Part shown: positions 18,115 to 27,311 of the stretch, piece by piece
Layout of the letters: the number at the start of each line of letters is the position of its first letter
Position numbering within the stretch: the first letter of the stretch is position 1
Origin: Saprospiraceae bacterium
Lineage (GTDB): Bacteria > Bacteroidota > Bacteroidia > Chitinophagales > Saprospiraceae
Assembly (NCBI GenBank): GCA_016708265.1
Contig: JADJGA010000003.1
Span: 434,001-498,000 of the forward strand
Direction of reading: 5' to 3'
Length of the DNA: 64,000 nt
The notes under the pieces: model-generated
The model's input: only the letters and a program-made list of their open reading frames with translations
The model's database searches: none
Told to the model about the DNA's origin: nothing
Program-made: the position numbers and the translations under genes

Positions 18115-18429
18115 ATGCTGAAAAAGTTAAAAAATATTACTTCTATTTTTCTACTGCTGGTATTCCTTTTACCTTCTGTATTAAAATTAGAACATCATCA
18201 TGAAAGATTTGTCTGCAAAGCCAAGGATCAAAAACATATTCATGCTACAGAAGAGATCTGCATGGTTTGCAATTTTGAGTTTTCTGTTTTTGATTCTTAT
18301 CTGACAAACTTAAGCTTTACATCATCATTGTTTGTTGATAAATATTTAAACACCTATTTTCCTCAACTTTACAGCATATTCCCCAAATTTACTTTTCTGC
18401 TGCGTGCCCCACCCTTCGGTCATATTTGA
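18115..18429 (+). CDS. Small secreted His/Cys-rich protein next to a TonB receptor
   Basis: 104 aa. A hydrophobic N-terminus (ITSIFLLLVFLLPSVLK) is followed by LEHHHERFVCKAKDQKHIH and EEICMVCNFEF, giving clustered His and Cys residues suited to metal binding. The C-terminal half is hydrophobic. It begins 60 bases before a TonB-dependent receptor on the same strand. Such small His/Cys-rich proteins often precede TonB receptors in Bacteroidota (recalled), so a role in metal uptake is inferred. No family name is assigned. Confidence 0.6.
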   Translation: MLKKLKNITSIFLLLVFLLPSVLKLEHHHERFVCKAKDQKHIHATEEICMVCNFEFSVFDSYLTNLSFTSSLFVDKYLNTYFPQLYSIFPKFTFLLRAPPFGHI

Positions 18430-18488
18430 ATTGCGACATCCATGCAGATGTCTTGAGAAAAATTTGATCACTAATAAAATTATATAAA

Positions 18489-20726
18489 ATGAATAAAGCA
18501 TTGATTATCATTGCGATGATATTATCACACACACTATCATTTGCACAAAACAATATAACAGGAAATATTACAGACCAGGATAATGAACCATTGATAGGAG
18601 CAAGGATTTTTGTTCCTGAATTAAACAAAACTACAATGTCAGATGAAAATGGCAATTATGAACTTCTTGATCTCCCGAATGGTAAAACAAAAATTCAGTT
18701 TTCGTATATCGGCTACACAAACCAGATTGAGACAGTTGAGATAAATGAGGCTTCTATAAAACTAAATGTTACCTTGTCAATGACACCAATTGAGACAGAA
18801 GAAATTGTAATTACCGGAGGTTTTAATTCTACACAACACGATAATGCGGTAAAAATTGAGATTTTTAAGCTCAATCTACAAACAAATAAAAGCACTCCCA
18901 ATTTTGCAGAAATACTGACCAGAATACCGGGTATCGATATGATATCTAAAGGAAGTGGGGTATCAAAGCCTGTGATAAGGGGACTATCGATGAATGATAT
19001 CCTGATACTCAATAACAGTGTGCGATATGAAAACTATCAATATTCGAGTCATCATCCTCTTGGTATAGATGAATTTGGCATAGAAGATGTTGAGGTCATA
19101 AAGGGTCCTGCTTCCCTCCTTTACGGATCTGATGCAATAGGCGGAGTAATAAATTTTATAAAAGAAAAACCAGCTCCAATTGGAAGCATTTTAGGTGATT
19201 ATAACTTTCAGCTCTTTTCAAACACTCATGGATTATCAACAAATTTGGGAATAAAAGGGGCATCTGAAAAATTCTTTGGAGGTATCCGGTCAGGACTAAA
19301 AACCAATTCAGATTTTCTTCAGGGAAATGGTGAATATGCTCCAAATTCGAGATTTAATGAGCAGTCTTTTAAAGCTAATGCAGGATTTACAGATAAAACA
19401 GGTACTTTCAAATTGTTTTATGATTATAATAATCAAAAACTGGGACTGGTGGAAGATGAAGCAATCGAAGAGATAAAAGAGAGAGGCAGGAAAAATGATA
19501 TTTTTTACCAGCAGCTGAATACTCATCTGCTGTCATCACAAAACAAGCTTTATCTCAATAAATTTAAAGTGGACTTAAATGCTGCTTATCAAAATACTGA
19601 ATTGACACACTTCAGCGAACCTGAAACTTATGAAATACAAATGAAACTGGCAACTCTCACTTATGAAGCTAAATTGCATTTACCTTCTAACCAAAATTCA
19701 GAATACATAATCGGTTTCCAGGGATTTAACCAGTTCAATACCAATCTCAATTACAGAGAAGTAAAATTGCTTCCTGATGCCACTACCAGCAATTACTCCG
19801 GTTTTGGCCTGATTCAGTACACTTTTTTTGATAAACTGAAAATGCAGATGGGGCTTCGCTACGATCAGAAATCTATAACAACTCAGGCTGTAGGTGAAAT
19901 AACCGACACATTATCTTTCAGAGCACCTCTTGAGAAGTCTTATGGTAGCATGAGCGGGTCTCTTGGAGTTACTTTCAATCTATCAGATAAAATTTTGTTC
20001 AGGGCCAATTTTGCTTCGGCATACCGCACCCCAAATTTAGCTGAGCTTACTTCCAAAGGACAACATGAACTGAGATTTGAAATCGGTGATAATAGCCTGG
20101 TACCAGAAACATCATATGAAGGGGATTTAAGCCTTCATTATCATATCAACAACTTAACTTTAGACATCTCTGGTTTTTATAATAAAATAAATAACTATAT
20201 CTTCATTGCACCTACCGGAGAAACGACTGAATCAAATATTTTCATCTACAAATACAAACAAGCAAACTCCAGTCTGTACGGTGGTGAGGCAGGTTTGCAT
20301 TATCATCCGGCTCAAATCAAATGGTTGCATTTTGAAACGACTTTTGCTTCTGTGATCGGAAAACAGGAAAATGGTGACTATTTGCCATTCATCCCGGCTC
20401 ATAAATTGAGGTTCGAATTGATGGCTGAAAAAGAAAAATTAGCCTTTTTCAGAAATGCTTACGTATCCGTAAATTCAAATACTGCTTTTGAACAGAATAA
20501 TGCCGCACCGGACGAAACAAATACTCCCGCTTATACCCTGCTGGATTTGAGTATAGGGGGCGATATAAAAGTCAGCGGACAATTAATGTCATTAAAACTC
20601 AGTGCTACAAATATAACGGATAAGAAATATATAGATCACTTGTCGACTCTCAGGGAAGTAAATCTTTTCAATCCTGGAAGAAATATCACATTTAGCTTAA
20701 AGATACCATTTGGGCTTACTAAATGA
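18489..20726 (+). CDS. TonB-dependent outer-membrane receptor, possible metal receptor
   Basis: 745 aa. Signal peptide to SFAQN. Residues ~22-110 are a carboxypeptidase-regulatory-like Ig domain (NITGNITDQDNEPLIGARIF, MSDENGNYELLDLP). The plug follows (ILTRIPGIDMISKGSGVSKP, VIRGLSMNDILILNN, VEVIKGPASLLYGSDAIGGV), then a ~22-strand barrel ending in NPGRNITFSLKIPF. The plug loop YSSHHPLGIDEF, with adjacent His residues, and the His-rich small protein upstream suggest a metal or metal-chelate substrate; that part is inference. No SusD partner is present, so it is not a polysaccharide-utilisation SusC. Confidence 0.92.
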   Translation: MNKALIIIAMILSHTLSFAQNNITGNITDQDNEPLIGARIFVPELNKTTMSDENGNYELLDLPNGKTKIQFSYIGYTNQIETVEINEASIKLNVTLSMTPIETEEIVITGGFNSTQHDNAVKIEIFKLNLQTNKSTPNFAEILTRIPGIDMISKGSGVSKPVIRGLSMNDILILNNSVRYENYQYSSHHPLGIDEFGIEDVEVIKGPASLLYGSDAIGGVINFIKEKPAPIGSILGDYNFQLFSNTHGLSTNLGIKGASEKFFGGIRSGLKTNSDFLQGNGEYAPNSRFNEQSFKANAGFTDKTGTFKLFYDYNNQKLGLVEDEAIEEIKERGRKNDIFYQQLNTHLLSSQNKLYLNKFKVDLNAAYQNTELTHFSEPETYEIQMKLATLTYEAKLHLPSNQNSEYIIGFQGFNQFNTNLNYREVKLLPDATTSNYSGFGLIQYTFFDKLKMQMGLRYDQKSITTQAVGEITDTLSFRAPLEKSYGSMSGSLGVTFNLSDKILFRANFASAYRTPNLAELTSKGQHELRFEIGDNSLVPETSYEGDLSLHYHINNLTLDISGFYNKINNYIFIAPTGETTESNIFIYKYKQANSSLYGGEAGLHYHPAQIKWLHFETTFASVIGKQENGDYLPFIPAHKLRFELMAEKEKLAFFRNAYVSVNSNTAFEQNNAAPDETNTPAYTLLDLSIGGDIKVSGQLMSLKLSATNITDKKYIDHLSTLREVNLFNPGRNITFSLKIPFGLTK

Positions 20727-20746
20727 TGTTAGTAAAAATTGAAGTT

Positions 20747-20975
20747 TAGGACAGTGCGATCCCGACATTTATCGTCGGGATTGTTACTTTTTGAACCCAG
20801 TGCTGAATGTTAACGTCAGTAGGCTCTAAAAGTGAAGAAAATTAAATATAATACTTGATGATATTAAGGAGAAAATGAAGTCAAAAAAAATATCAATCTT
20901 AAAAAAATACTTACATATTTATCAATTGGATATAAACGTTTTTAAATAAACATTTTTTAAACAACTTCATTTAAA
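20747..20975 (+). repeat. Structured intergenic repeat, copy B (internally deleted)
   Basis: Starts as GGACAGTGCGA like copy C, but the two large stems are missing. Instead the palindrome ATCCCGAC (20759-20766) / GTCGGGAT (20774-20781) follows directly and joins TTGTTACTTTTTGA. The right part (AAAAAATATCAAT, ATCAATTGGATATAAACG) aligns with copy C down to TTTTTAAACAACTTC (20954-20968), the reverse complement of copy A's left edge. It lies immediately downstream of the TonB receptor gene. The remaining ~140 bases to the rubrerythrin promoter are AT-rich with nothing recognisable. Confidence 0.7.
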
Positions 20976-21116
20976 TAAATAAAAAGATAATACCACTTTC
21001 CAGAATTTGAGTTCAAATTCATATCCAAATTATCATCAGAAAGTTTAGCTTAATTGAAGTAGTTTTAAATTAAGAACTTACCGGCATTTCCATACGACTT
21101 TTCATCTATTTTATAG

Positions 21117-21124
21117 TAAATTTG
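21117..21124 (+). promoter_or_regulatory. -7 element of the rubrerythrin gene
   Basis: TAAATTTG matches TAnnTTTG exactly. It lies 63 bases before ATG 21188, leaving a ~55-base leader. It coincides with an upstream in-frame start codon at 21122, which argues that translation begins at 21188 instead. Confidence 0.5.
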
Positions 21125-21187
21125 GCATCAGATAACTCTATCAAAGGTTTATCATTTATTATTTATCATTTTAAAAAATCATATATC

Positions 21188-21766
21188 ATGTCAAAATCGC
21201 TGAAAGGAACACAAACAGAACAAAACCTGCTCAAAGCATTCGCAGGTGAATCACAGGCAAGAAACCGTTATGAGTTTTTTGCAAAAGTTGCAAGAAAGGA
21301 AGGTTATCAGCAAATAGCCGATATATTTATGGAAACTTCACTTCAGGAAATGCAGCATGCAAAACGCTTTTTCAGTTTCCTCGAAGGTGGAATGGTCGAG
21401 ATCACAGCTTCATATCCGGCAGGAATAATAGGCACGACAATGGAAAACCTGAAAGCTTCTGCCGAAGGTGAAAATGAAGAATGGACAGATCTTTACCCCA
21501 CGTTTGCAAAAATAGCAAAAGAGGAAGGTTTTCCGGAAATAGCTTCAGCATTTAAAACCATCGCACAGGTTGAAAAAGAACACGAACGTAGGTACCTGAA
21601 ACTATTGCAGAATATTTCGGAAGATAAAGTTTTCATAAAAGACGGCAAAGTATGGTGGAAATGCATCAAATGCGGGTACGTCTATCAATCAGAAAAAGCC
21701 CTGGAAGAATGCCCGGCTTGTCAGCATGGCATAGCCTATATGCAGATGAGGGAGGAGAATTACTGA
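21188..21766 (+). CDS. rbr: Rubrerythrin
   Basis: 192 aa from ATG 21188, the usual length. The ferritin-like di-iron domain shows the paired helices: EFFAKVARKEGYQQIA, SLQEMQHAKRFFSFLEGG (E-x2-H), and IAQVEKEHERRYLKLL (E-x2-H). The C-terminal rubredoxin domain has WKCIKCGYVY and EECPACQH (two C-x2-C pairs). It reduces hydrogen peroxide with electrons from NAD(P)H via rubredoxin-like carriers, a protective enzyme of anaerobes and microaerophiles. It is a single-gene unit with its own promoter and supports an anaerobic lifestyle together with the hydrogenase. Confidence 0.97.
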   Translation: MSKSLKGTQTEQNLLKAFAGESQARNRYEFFAKVARKEGYQQIADIFMETSLQEMQHAKRFFSFLEGGMVEITASYPAGIIGTTMENLKASAEGENEEWTDLYPTFAKIAKEEGFPEIASAFKTIAQVEKEHERRYLKLLQNISEDKVFIKDGKVWWKCIKCGYVYQSEKALEECPACQHGIAYMQMREENY

Positions 21767-21993
21767 TTCTGATTTCCACGTTGTTCTGCCCCATGTTATT
21801 CTGATCATCCTTGCACCAAATACAGAGTCAGGGATATATCTGAATATTTTTTATACAATTAAATCAAATCACGAAATTATGATTTGTGAAAAGCCTGTAT
21901 ATGTGACGACAAATTAAAAAAGGTAAAACCTGTGCAAAGTCAACAATATTTGTTCATAAAGAACGGGGTTTCCGTGCAGTTAATTGAGTTAGC

Positions 21994-22884
21994 ATGCATT
22001 TTAAAAATCCAACTTTGAAAAATTTATTTCTTATTATCCTGACTTCAATTACTATACAGATTTCAGCCCAGGAATTTGCTCCAATTGGTGCAAAATGGCA
22101 CTATAGCCAAGGAACGCTAAATCCAGAATTAATTGCTTTCAAAACTATTGAATCAATATCTGACACCGTAATAGAAGGTAAGAGCTGCAAGAAACTAAAT
22201 CAAGTTTCAGCATACATTCCACCAAACAGACCTTCACTTTTTTTGTATTCTAAAAATGACAGCGTGCTAGTATATGAAGAAAGAAGTTTTCATCTGCTAT
22301 ACGATTTTGGAGCAGTAAAAGGAGATACAATAGAATTAGGATATTTAGCATACAATGGCTCACCACTGAAAATGATTATAGACTCAACAGGAACAATAAC
22401 TATCAACGGACAATTGAAAAAACTGCAATATGTTACATGCGGTGACGGAATGGTTATTGAGTTTGGAGGAAAAGTCATTGAAGGAATTGGTAATACGGAA
22501 TATATGTTTCCCAGACTTGACGGTAATCTTGATGGACCGCTCAGGTGCTACGAAAACAATATATTAGGACTATTTCTTAATCCCTTTCATCCCAATAACG
22601 GCTGGGACTTTCAGAACTGCGAACAGATTATAACTGGAATAAATGATTTGCATGTAACAGAAACAATAAGCATATATCCTAATCCTGTGAAATCTTCATT
22701 TACATTAACCAATCTAGACAGAGTTACTGAATTTGAAATATTTGATATACACGGACGAAAAGTTATGAAAGGGATTGTTAACTTTACTCAAGTAATCAAA
22801 ATAGAAGATTTACCGAAAGGACTTTACTTTTTGAAATTACAAAATAGCAAACTATTTAGAATAGTGAAGATAGAAAAACAATAA
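21994..22884 (+). CDS. T9SS-secreted hypothetical protein
   Basis: 296 aa. Signal peptide to QISAQ. The body (residues ~24-215) begins FAPIGAKWHYSQGTLNPELI, a common start of secreted Bacteroidota proteins of unknown role, and is beta-rich. Residues ~220-296 are a T9SS type A sorting domain (TISIYPNPVKSSFTLTNL, EIFDIHGRKVMKG, LPKGLYFLKLQ). It is therefore probably exported across the outer membrane and anchored or released. Stand-alone gene. Confidence 0.85.
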   Translation: MHFKNPTLKNLFLIILTSITIQISAQEFAPIGAKWHYSQGTLNPELIAFKTIESISDTVIEGKSCKKLNQVSAYIPPNRPSLFLYSKNDSVLVYEERSFHLLYDFGAVKGDTIELGYLAYNGSPLKMIIDSTGTITINGQLKKLQYVTCGDGMVIEFGGKVIEGIGNTEYMFPRLDGNLDGPLRCYENNILGLFLNPFHPNNGWDFQNCEQIITGINDLHVTETISIYPNPVKSSFTLTNLDRVTEFEIFDIHGRKVMKGIVNFTQVIKIEDLPKGLYFLKLQNSKLFRIVKIEKQ

Positions 22885-22899
22885 CGCATGCTAACACCT

Positions 22900-22938
22900 A
22901 AGGTTTCGTTGGGTGCGGAGCACCAAGCATGAAACCTT
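22900..22938 (+). terminator. Hairpin downstream of T9SS gene
   Basis: Outer arms AAGGTTTC (22900-22907) and GAAACCTT (22931-22938) enclose a GTGC/GCAC inner stem around GGA. It is followed by TATTG rather than a long U-run. It lies 16 bases after the stop, a plausible terminator or RNA 3'-end stem. The remaining ~350 bases to the next gene show nothing recognisable. Confidence 0.5.
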
Positions 22939-23292
22939 TATTGAAAATAACCGCATAAAAAATCACTATGGAGTTTTCGAGCTTTGGGATTAGTTATTTC
23001 TGAACAGGGTTAGCCTGAAAGATTAATAAGGATTTTCCCCTCATAGAGCAGACAAATTGCAAAATATTGGAATTAAAGTAGTACCTAAATTATATCTTGA
23101 TAAAACCTTTTTTCAGGATCTATTGTAAAGAATGCCCCTGGAAATCGGCTTTGTCCAACATGGTTTTATTCAGCATTGCCTCACTCACTTTAATATTATT
23201 TTACCTAATTGATAACTTATTGTATTTTATATTTATTTTCGCATTGAATTGATAGCCATTTTCGCAAAACGGCACAGATAAAGCAGGAAAAT

Positions 23293-24570
23293 ATGGAAAT
23301 TTTAGTTTTAGCATTTTTAATTTTAGTAAATGGATTTTTTGCATTATCGGAAATTGCTTTGGTTTCAAGTAAAAGGTCCAGATTAGAGCAGACTAGAAAT
23401 GATGGGAGTAATGGAGCTAAAATAGCATTAAAATTACTTGACAATTCTGAGAATTTTTTATCAGCAATTCAAGTCGGAATAACATTAATAGGTATTGTTA
23501 CCGGGGTTTATGGAGGCATGAATTTAGCTGATGATGTTGCTCCATTTTTTCAAAATTTTGAGATTACATATAGCTACGCAAATCAAATAGCATTGACATT
23601 AACTGTTGTAATAATAACTTATTTTTCTATTGTAATAGGGGAATTAGTCCCTAAGACAATAGCATTAAATAACCCTGACAAAATTGCAATTCGAGTTGCA
23701 CCATTTATATATTATTTTAGTAATGCTTTTTATCCGTTTATAAGACTTTTATCAATCTCTACAAATTTTGTCAATAAATTGATTGGTTTAAAAAAACAAT
23801 CCGAACAATTGACAGAAACAGAATTAAGACAAATGCTAAAAATTGCGTCTAAGGAAGGCATAATTGAAAAGGAGCAGAATGTTATTCATGAGAATGTGTT
23901 TTATTTTGCAGATAAAAAGGCAAAGCATATCATGACCCACAGGTCAGATGTGGAATGGATAGATATTGATAAAACTTATGAGGAGATATATGAGATTTTA
24001 TTAAATGTCCAGCATAATAAAGTTATCTGTTGCAATGGAAGTCTAGATAATTTTAAAGGAATTTTGTATTTAAGAGACTATTTCAGACTTATTTCATCAA
24101 ATATCCAAGTAGATATGAAGGAAATAGTCGTTGAACCCTTGATAGTACCGGAAAATATTGATGCTCAAAAAGTTTTAACTCTAATGCGTCAAAAAAAGAC
24201 TCACATTTGTTGTGTTGTAAATGAATATGGAGGTTTTGAAGGATTAATAACACTTCATGATATAATTGAGAATATAGTGGGACAAATTCCTGAAGAAGGA
24301 GAGTCGTATGAGCCTGATATATTTGTTAGAGATGACAAATCAGTACTTGTCAGCGGAGATGCACCTGTTGAAACATTAACCGGAATCATAGAGGGTTTTA
24401 TTGTAGATTTCGATAAAATTGATTATTCAACTGTATCAGGTTTTGTATTAAAACAAACAGAAAAAATACCTCAGCTTGGAGTTAAATTTGATTATAAAGG
24501 TTATGTTATTGAGATAATTGATGTTGATGATAAAAAAATTGATAAAGTATTAATAAGCAAAATAGAATAA
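23293..24570 (+). CDS. CNNM/HlyC-CorC family transporter-associated protein
   Basis: 425 aa. Residues 1-~190 form the CNNM (DUF21) membrane domain (VNGFFALSEIALVSSKRSRL, IVIGELVPKTIALNNPDKIA). Then comes a CBS pair (MTHRSDVEWIDIDKTYEE, VLTLMRQKKTHICCVVNEYG), and the C-terminal CorC_HlyC domain (TLTGIIEGFIVDFDKIDYST, VKFDYKGYVIEI). The family is linked to Mg2+ or Co2+ efflux; the old name hemolysin is misleading. Length is normal. Stand-alone gene. Confidence 0.93.
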   Translation: MEILVLAFLILVNGFFALSEIALVSSKRSRLEQTRNDGSNGAKIALKLLDNSENFLSAIQVGITLIGIVTGVYGGMNLADDVAPFFQNFEITYSYANQIALTLTVVIITYFSIVIGELVPKTIALNNPDKIAIRVAPFIYYFSNAFYPFIRLLSISTNFVNKLIGLKKQSEQLTETELRQMLKIASKEGIIEKEQNVIHENVFYFADKKAKHIMTHRSDVEWIDIDKTYEEIYEILLNVQHNKVICCNGSLDNFKGILYLRDYFRLISSNIQVDMKEIVVEPLIVPENIDAQKVLTLMRQKKTHICCVVNEYGGFEGLITLHDIIENIVGQIPEEGESYEPDIFVRDDKSVLVSGDAPVETLTGIIEGFIVDFDKIDYSTVSGFVLKQTEKIPQLGVKFDYKGYVIEIIDVDDKKIDKVLISKIE

Positions 24571-24921
24571 AAACAGCACTCAATTAGGGATAATAAATAA
24601 AGCGACATCAGTGAGTTTGCAAACATTTAGGCCCGACATCAAACTTTTTCTTCTGGAATACAGACCCGACTCCGCAAACATCTCCATTTCATACTTCCAA
24701 ATCATTAGAATTCCGCTTTGCCGGAATAGTTATACAATTTAACTTTTTTAATGTTGCATACAAAAATAGTTCATTTACAAACAGATCCTTTTTCGCGGGA
24801 CAAATATATAATTTTCCTTGTAGCACCACTATAACCATCTTCTTGTGAGGAAATAGAAATAAATTCCCTCAAATAAAAAATTGCCCCTAAAATAATACTT
24901 GATTTTAATTTTTTTTTATAT
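24571..24921. other. Intergenic region without a recognised gene
   Basis: About 350 bases, AT-rich. I see no reading frame with protein-like composition, no tRNA and no strong hairpin. Its right end leads into the promoter of the next gene. Confidence 0.5.
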
Positions 24922-24929
24922 TAACTTTG
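24922..24929 (+). promoter_or_regulatory. Bacteroidota-type promoter for the T9SS/FISUMP pair
   Basis: TAACTTTG (-7) with TTG at 24899-24901, a 20-base spacer: a good fit to the Bacteroidota consensus. The predicted start is ~24936, 19 bases before ATG 24955. Confidence 0.55.
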
Positions 24930-24954
24930 TATTACGAAACAATTATTAAATGTC

Positions 24955-25449
24955 ATGAAGTTTATAAAGCATTTAATATTATGCATTGTGATTCAGATGA
25001 ACTTTTGTTTCTTTTGCTTATGCCAATCTTCTATCAATACTGATGGCACTGTAATTTACGGATACGGAGGTAACATTTCCTATTCCTTAGGGCAGTTTGC
25101 TGACGGATTTTATTCGGATAAGCTTCACTCAATCAATCAAGGTGTTCAACAGCCATTTGAGATAACAATCAATGATGTCAGACCAGTACCCGGATCATCT
25201 GACATCAATATTTTTGCTTTTCCAAACCCTACATCAGGCAAAATCATAATAGAATCAAAGGGAAAAGCCTCACTTCTGTCAAAGTATCTCCTGAGCGATG
25301 AACTTGGAAACAAAATGGAGTCAGGTGATATTCATAAAAACACCCTGGAGATTGACATAAGCTATTATAGTTCAAATATTTTTTTCCTCATTATAGAAAG
25401 TAATGGTCAACCCGTCAGAATTATAAAACTGATTAAACACAGTCCATAA
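24955..25449 (+). CDS. Small T9SS-secreted protein
   Basis: 164 aa. Signal peptide ending near FCLCQS. A short beta-rich segment follows (GTVIYGYGGNISYSLGQFAD, SINQGVQQPFEI), then a T9SS type A sorting domain (IFAFPNPTSGKIIIES ... FFLIIESNGQPVRIIKLI). It is 34 bases upstream of a FISUMP protein. Short T9SS proteins with this GQ(x)xxG-VQQP(F/Y) pattern commonly precede FISUMP or tail-fibre-like genes (recalled), suggesting co-export or assembly. Confidence 0.82.
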   Translation: MKFIKHLILCIVIQMNFCFFCLCQSSINTDGTVIYGYGGNISYSLGQFADGFYSDKLHSINQGVQQPFEITINDVRPVPGSSDINIFAFPNPTSGKIIIESKGKASLLSKYLLSDELGNKMESGDIHKNTLEIDISYYSSNIFFLIIESNGQPVRIIKLIKHSP

Positions 25450-25483
25450 AAAATTATATTCAATAACCATAAACTCAGCATAT

Positions 25484-26911
25484 ATGTATACATTATTCAA
25501 TAAATTTAAAATCATCCTGAAAATCACTCCTGTATATCTCTTGCTTATTAACACTTCTTTTGGCCAATCACCTTACATGATCAATTACCAGGCTGTAATC
25601 AGAAATGCTGAAAATGTACTTGTAAATGACAGGATAGTTTCAATAAAACTGAGCATAATCAGGGAAACAGATACTGGCAATATAGTTTTTTCAGAAATTC
25701 ATCAAACCAAGACCAATAAAAATGGACTGATCAGCATTCAGCTTGGTATCGGAAACCAGCAAACAGGTTCTCTTGCACAAATTGACTGGTCAGAAGGTCC
25801 TTATTTCCTGAAAACAGAAACCGATCCTGAAGGCAATTACAATTACACGATTTCAGGCATCAGCCAGATAGTGAGCGTACCATATGCTTTGTATGCCAAA
25901 ACAGCTGAAAAACTTACCACGGAACCACTGGAAAAAGATCCGGTTTTTACGACAAGCCCTGCTGTAAATATTACTCAAAATAAAATCACTGAATGGGATC
26001 ATGCATTTAATTGGGGAAATCACAAAGAGGCAGGTTATCTGAAAACAGAGATTGATGGATCTGTGACAAATGAATTGCAGGACCTCAATTCAGTTTTACA
26101 GTATGGCAACAGTGCCGGCTACAGATTGATAAAAAACCTTGGAAATCCGGAAGAAGAGCATGATGCTGCAACCAAAGTCTATGTCGATCAACTTGAAAAA
26201 CAACTAAAAAATTTCCGCGACACTTTCTTTTATTATATTGAAATGATGGGTGGATTTATAAATTATTATGCTGATAAAACCGAAGAACTTGAAAAAATGC
26301 TCCTTGAAAGCGGACAGTATAAAATCTCAGATATCGATGGTAATCTTTACAGGATTGTAAAAATCGGAGAACAGTATTGGATGGCAGAAAATCTTAAAAC
26401 CACCAGGTTTAATGATGGTTCACAAATACCATTTGTGCCGGATGATATCGAATGGCAAAGTTTAAGTACAGGAGCTTTTTGCTGGTACAATAATGAAATG
26501 AACCTTTATGCGCCTATTTATGGGGCATTATACAATCTTTACTCCGTTCAATCTGAAAAGATTTGTCCTGAAGGATGGCATGTTTCAAGTTTTGATGAAT
26601 GGGCTGAGCTTTGCGATTTCATCGGAGGCTTTGCTGAAGCAGGAGGAAAACTAAAGGAAATTAGCACTACTCATTGGCAAAACCCAAACACAGGTGCTAC
26701 AGACAGTTATAAATTCACTGCCAGACCGGGTGGATTCAGAGGCAATGATGGAAGGTATTATGAGATAGGAGATTATGGTTACTGGTGGGGACCGCACTAC
26801 AATGACAATGGTGTTTATCAGAATTTCATTATGGGATATAACAGTCTTATTGTTTTTAGTTATTCTTCTGATCCCAAAAACGGATATTCAGTCAGATGTG
26901 TTAAAGATTAA
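25484..26911 (+). CDS. Secreted FISUMP-domain protein with tail-fibre-like middle
   Basis: 475 aa. Signal peptide to SFGQSP. The N-terminal part (MINYQAVIRNAENVLVNDRI, VSIKLSIIRETDTG) is a beta domain common in Bacteroidota surface proteins. The middle has the WDHAFNWGNHKEAGYL motif seen in tail-fibre-like stalks and the KVYVDQLEKQLKNF coiled coil. Residues ~290-475 are the FISUMP domain (YRIVKIGEQYWMAENLKTTR, ICPEGWHVSSFDEWAELCDF, GYSVRCVKD). No T9SS domain is visible. Probably a surface-exposed, trimeric adhesin-like protein; ligand unknown. Confidence 0.88.
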   Translation: MYTLFNKFKIILKITPVYLLLINTSFGQSPYMINYQAVIRNAENVLVNDRIVSIKLSIIRETDTGNIVFSEIHQTKTNKNGLISIQLGIGNQQTGSLAQIDWSEGPYFLKTETDPEGNYNYTISGISQIVSVPYALYAKTAEKLTTEPLEKDPVFTTSPAVNITQNKITEWDHAFNWGNHKEAGYLKTEIDGSVTNELQDLNSVLQYGNSAGYRLIKNLGNPEEEHDAATKVYVDQLEKQLKNFRDTFFYYIEMMGGFINYYADKTEELEKMLLESGQYKISDIDGNLYRIVKIGEQYWMAENLKTTRFNDGSQIPFVPDDIEWQSLSTGAFCWYNNEMNLYAPIYGALYNLYSVQSEKICPEGWHVSSFDEWAELCDFIGGFAEAGGKLKEISTTHWQNPNTGATDSYKFTARPGGFRGNDGRYYEIGDYGYWWGPHYNDNGVYQNFIMGYNSLIVFSYSSDPKNGYSVRCVKD

Positions 26912-26937
26912 TAAAATTAGTAATTAAAAATCAATGT

Positions 26938-27275
26938 TCAGGACAGTGCGATCCCGATATCGATCGGGAGTTTGAGCTGGAGAAAACAGGAAATTTTACC
27001 GAAACTTTGTAGGTAAGATTTTCGTAATTGAAAACTTTATAACACATTGATTTTATTACATATAAAAGTATGAGAGTTTAATTTCGCACGTCCCGACATT
27101 TATCGTCGGGATTGTTACTTTTTGACGGCTCAAAAAGTAAAGAAAGTTAAATATAAAATAGTTTACAGTAATGAAAAAATGCGGTAAAAAAATATCAATT
27201 TACAAATATTATACTCACTTATTTGTCAATGAGATATAAATGATATTAAATAACCACTTTTAACAACTTCAATAA
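26938..27275 (+). repeat. Structured intergenic repeat, copy C
   Basis: Longest copy. Starts GGACAGTGCGA, then a CCCGAT/ATCGGG palindrome (26953-26968) sits where copy A has AATTATG. The block TTTGAGCTGGAG and the inner stem follow (27000-27020: one base differs from copy A but keeps a G-U pair in RNA). TAATTTCGCAC is then followed by palindrome TCCCGAC (27091-27097) / GTCGGGA (27105-27111) and the stem ACTTTTTG (27117-27124) / CAAAAAGT (27131-27138). The right edge TTTTAACAACTTCAATAA (27258-27275) is, with one indel, the reverse complement of copy A's left edge. Confidence 0.75.
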
Positions 27276-27311
27276 TTTATTCTAACATGCAATTATTTAT
27301 TTATAAATCAA

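Noticed and set aside
17752..27275. Insertion sequence carrying a transposase
   Set aside because: The repeats contain no open frame resembling a transposase; only short non-coding structured copies are seen.
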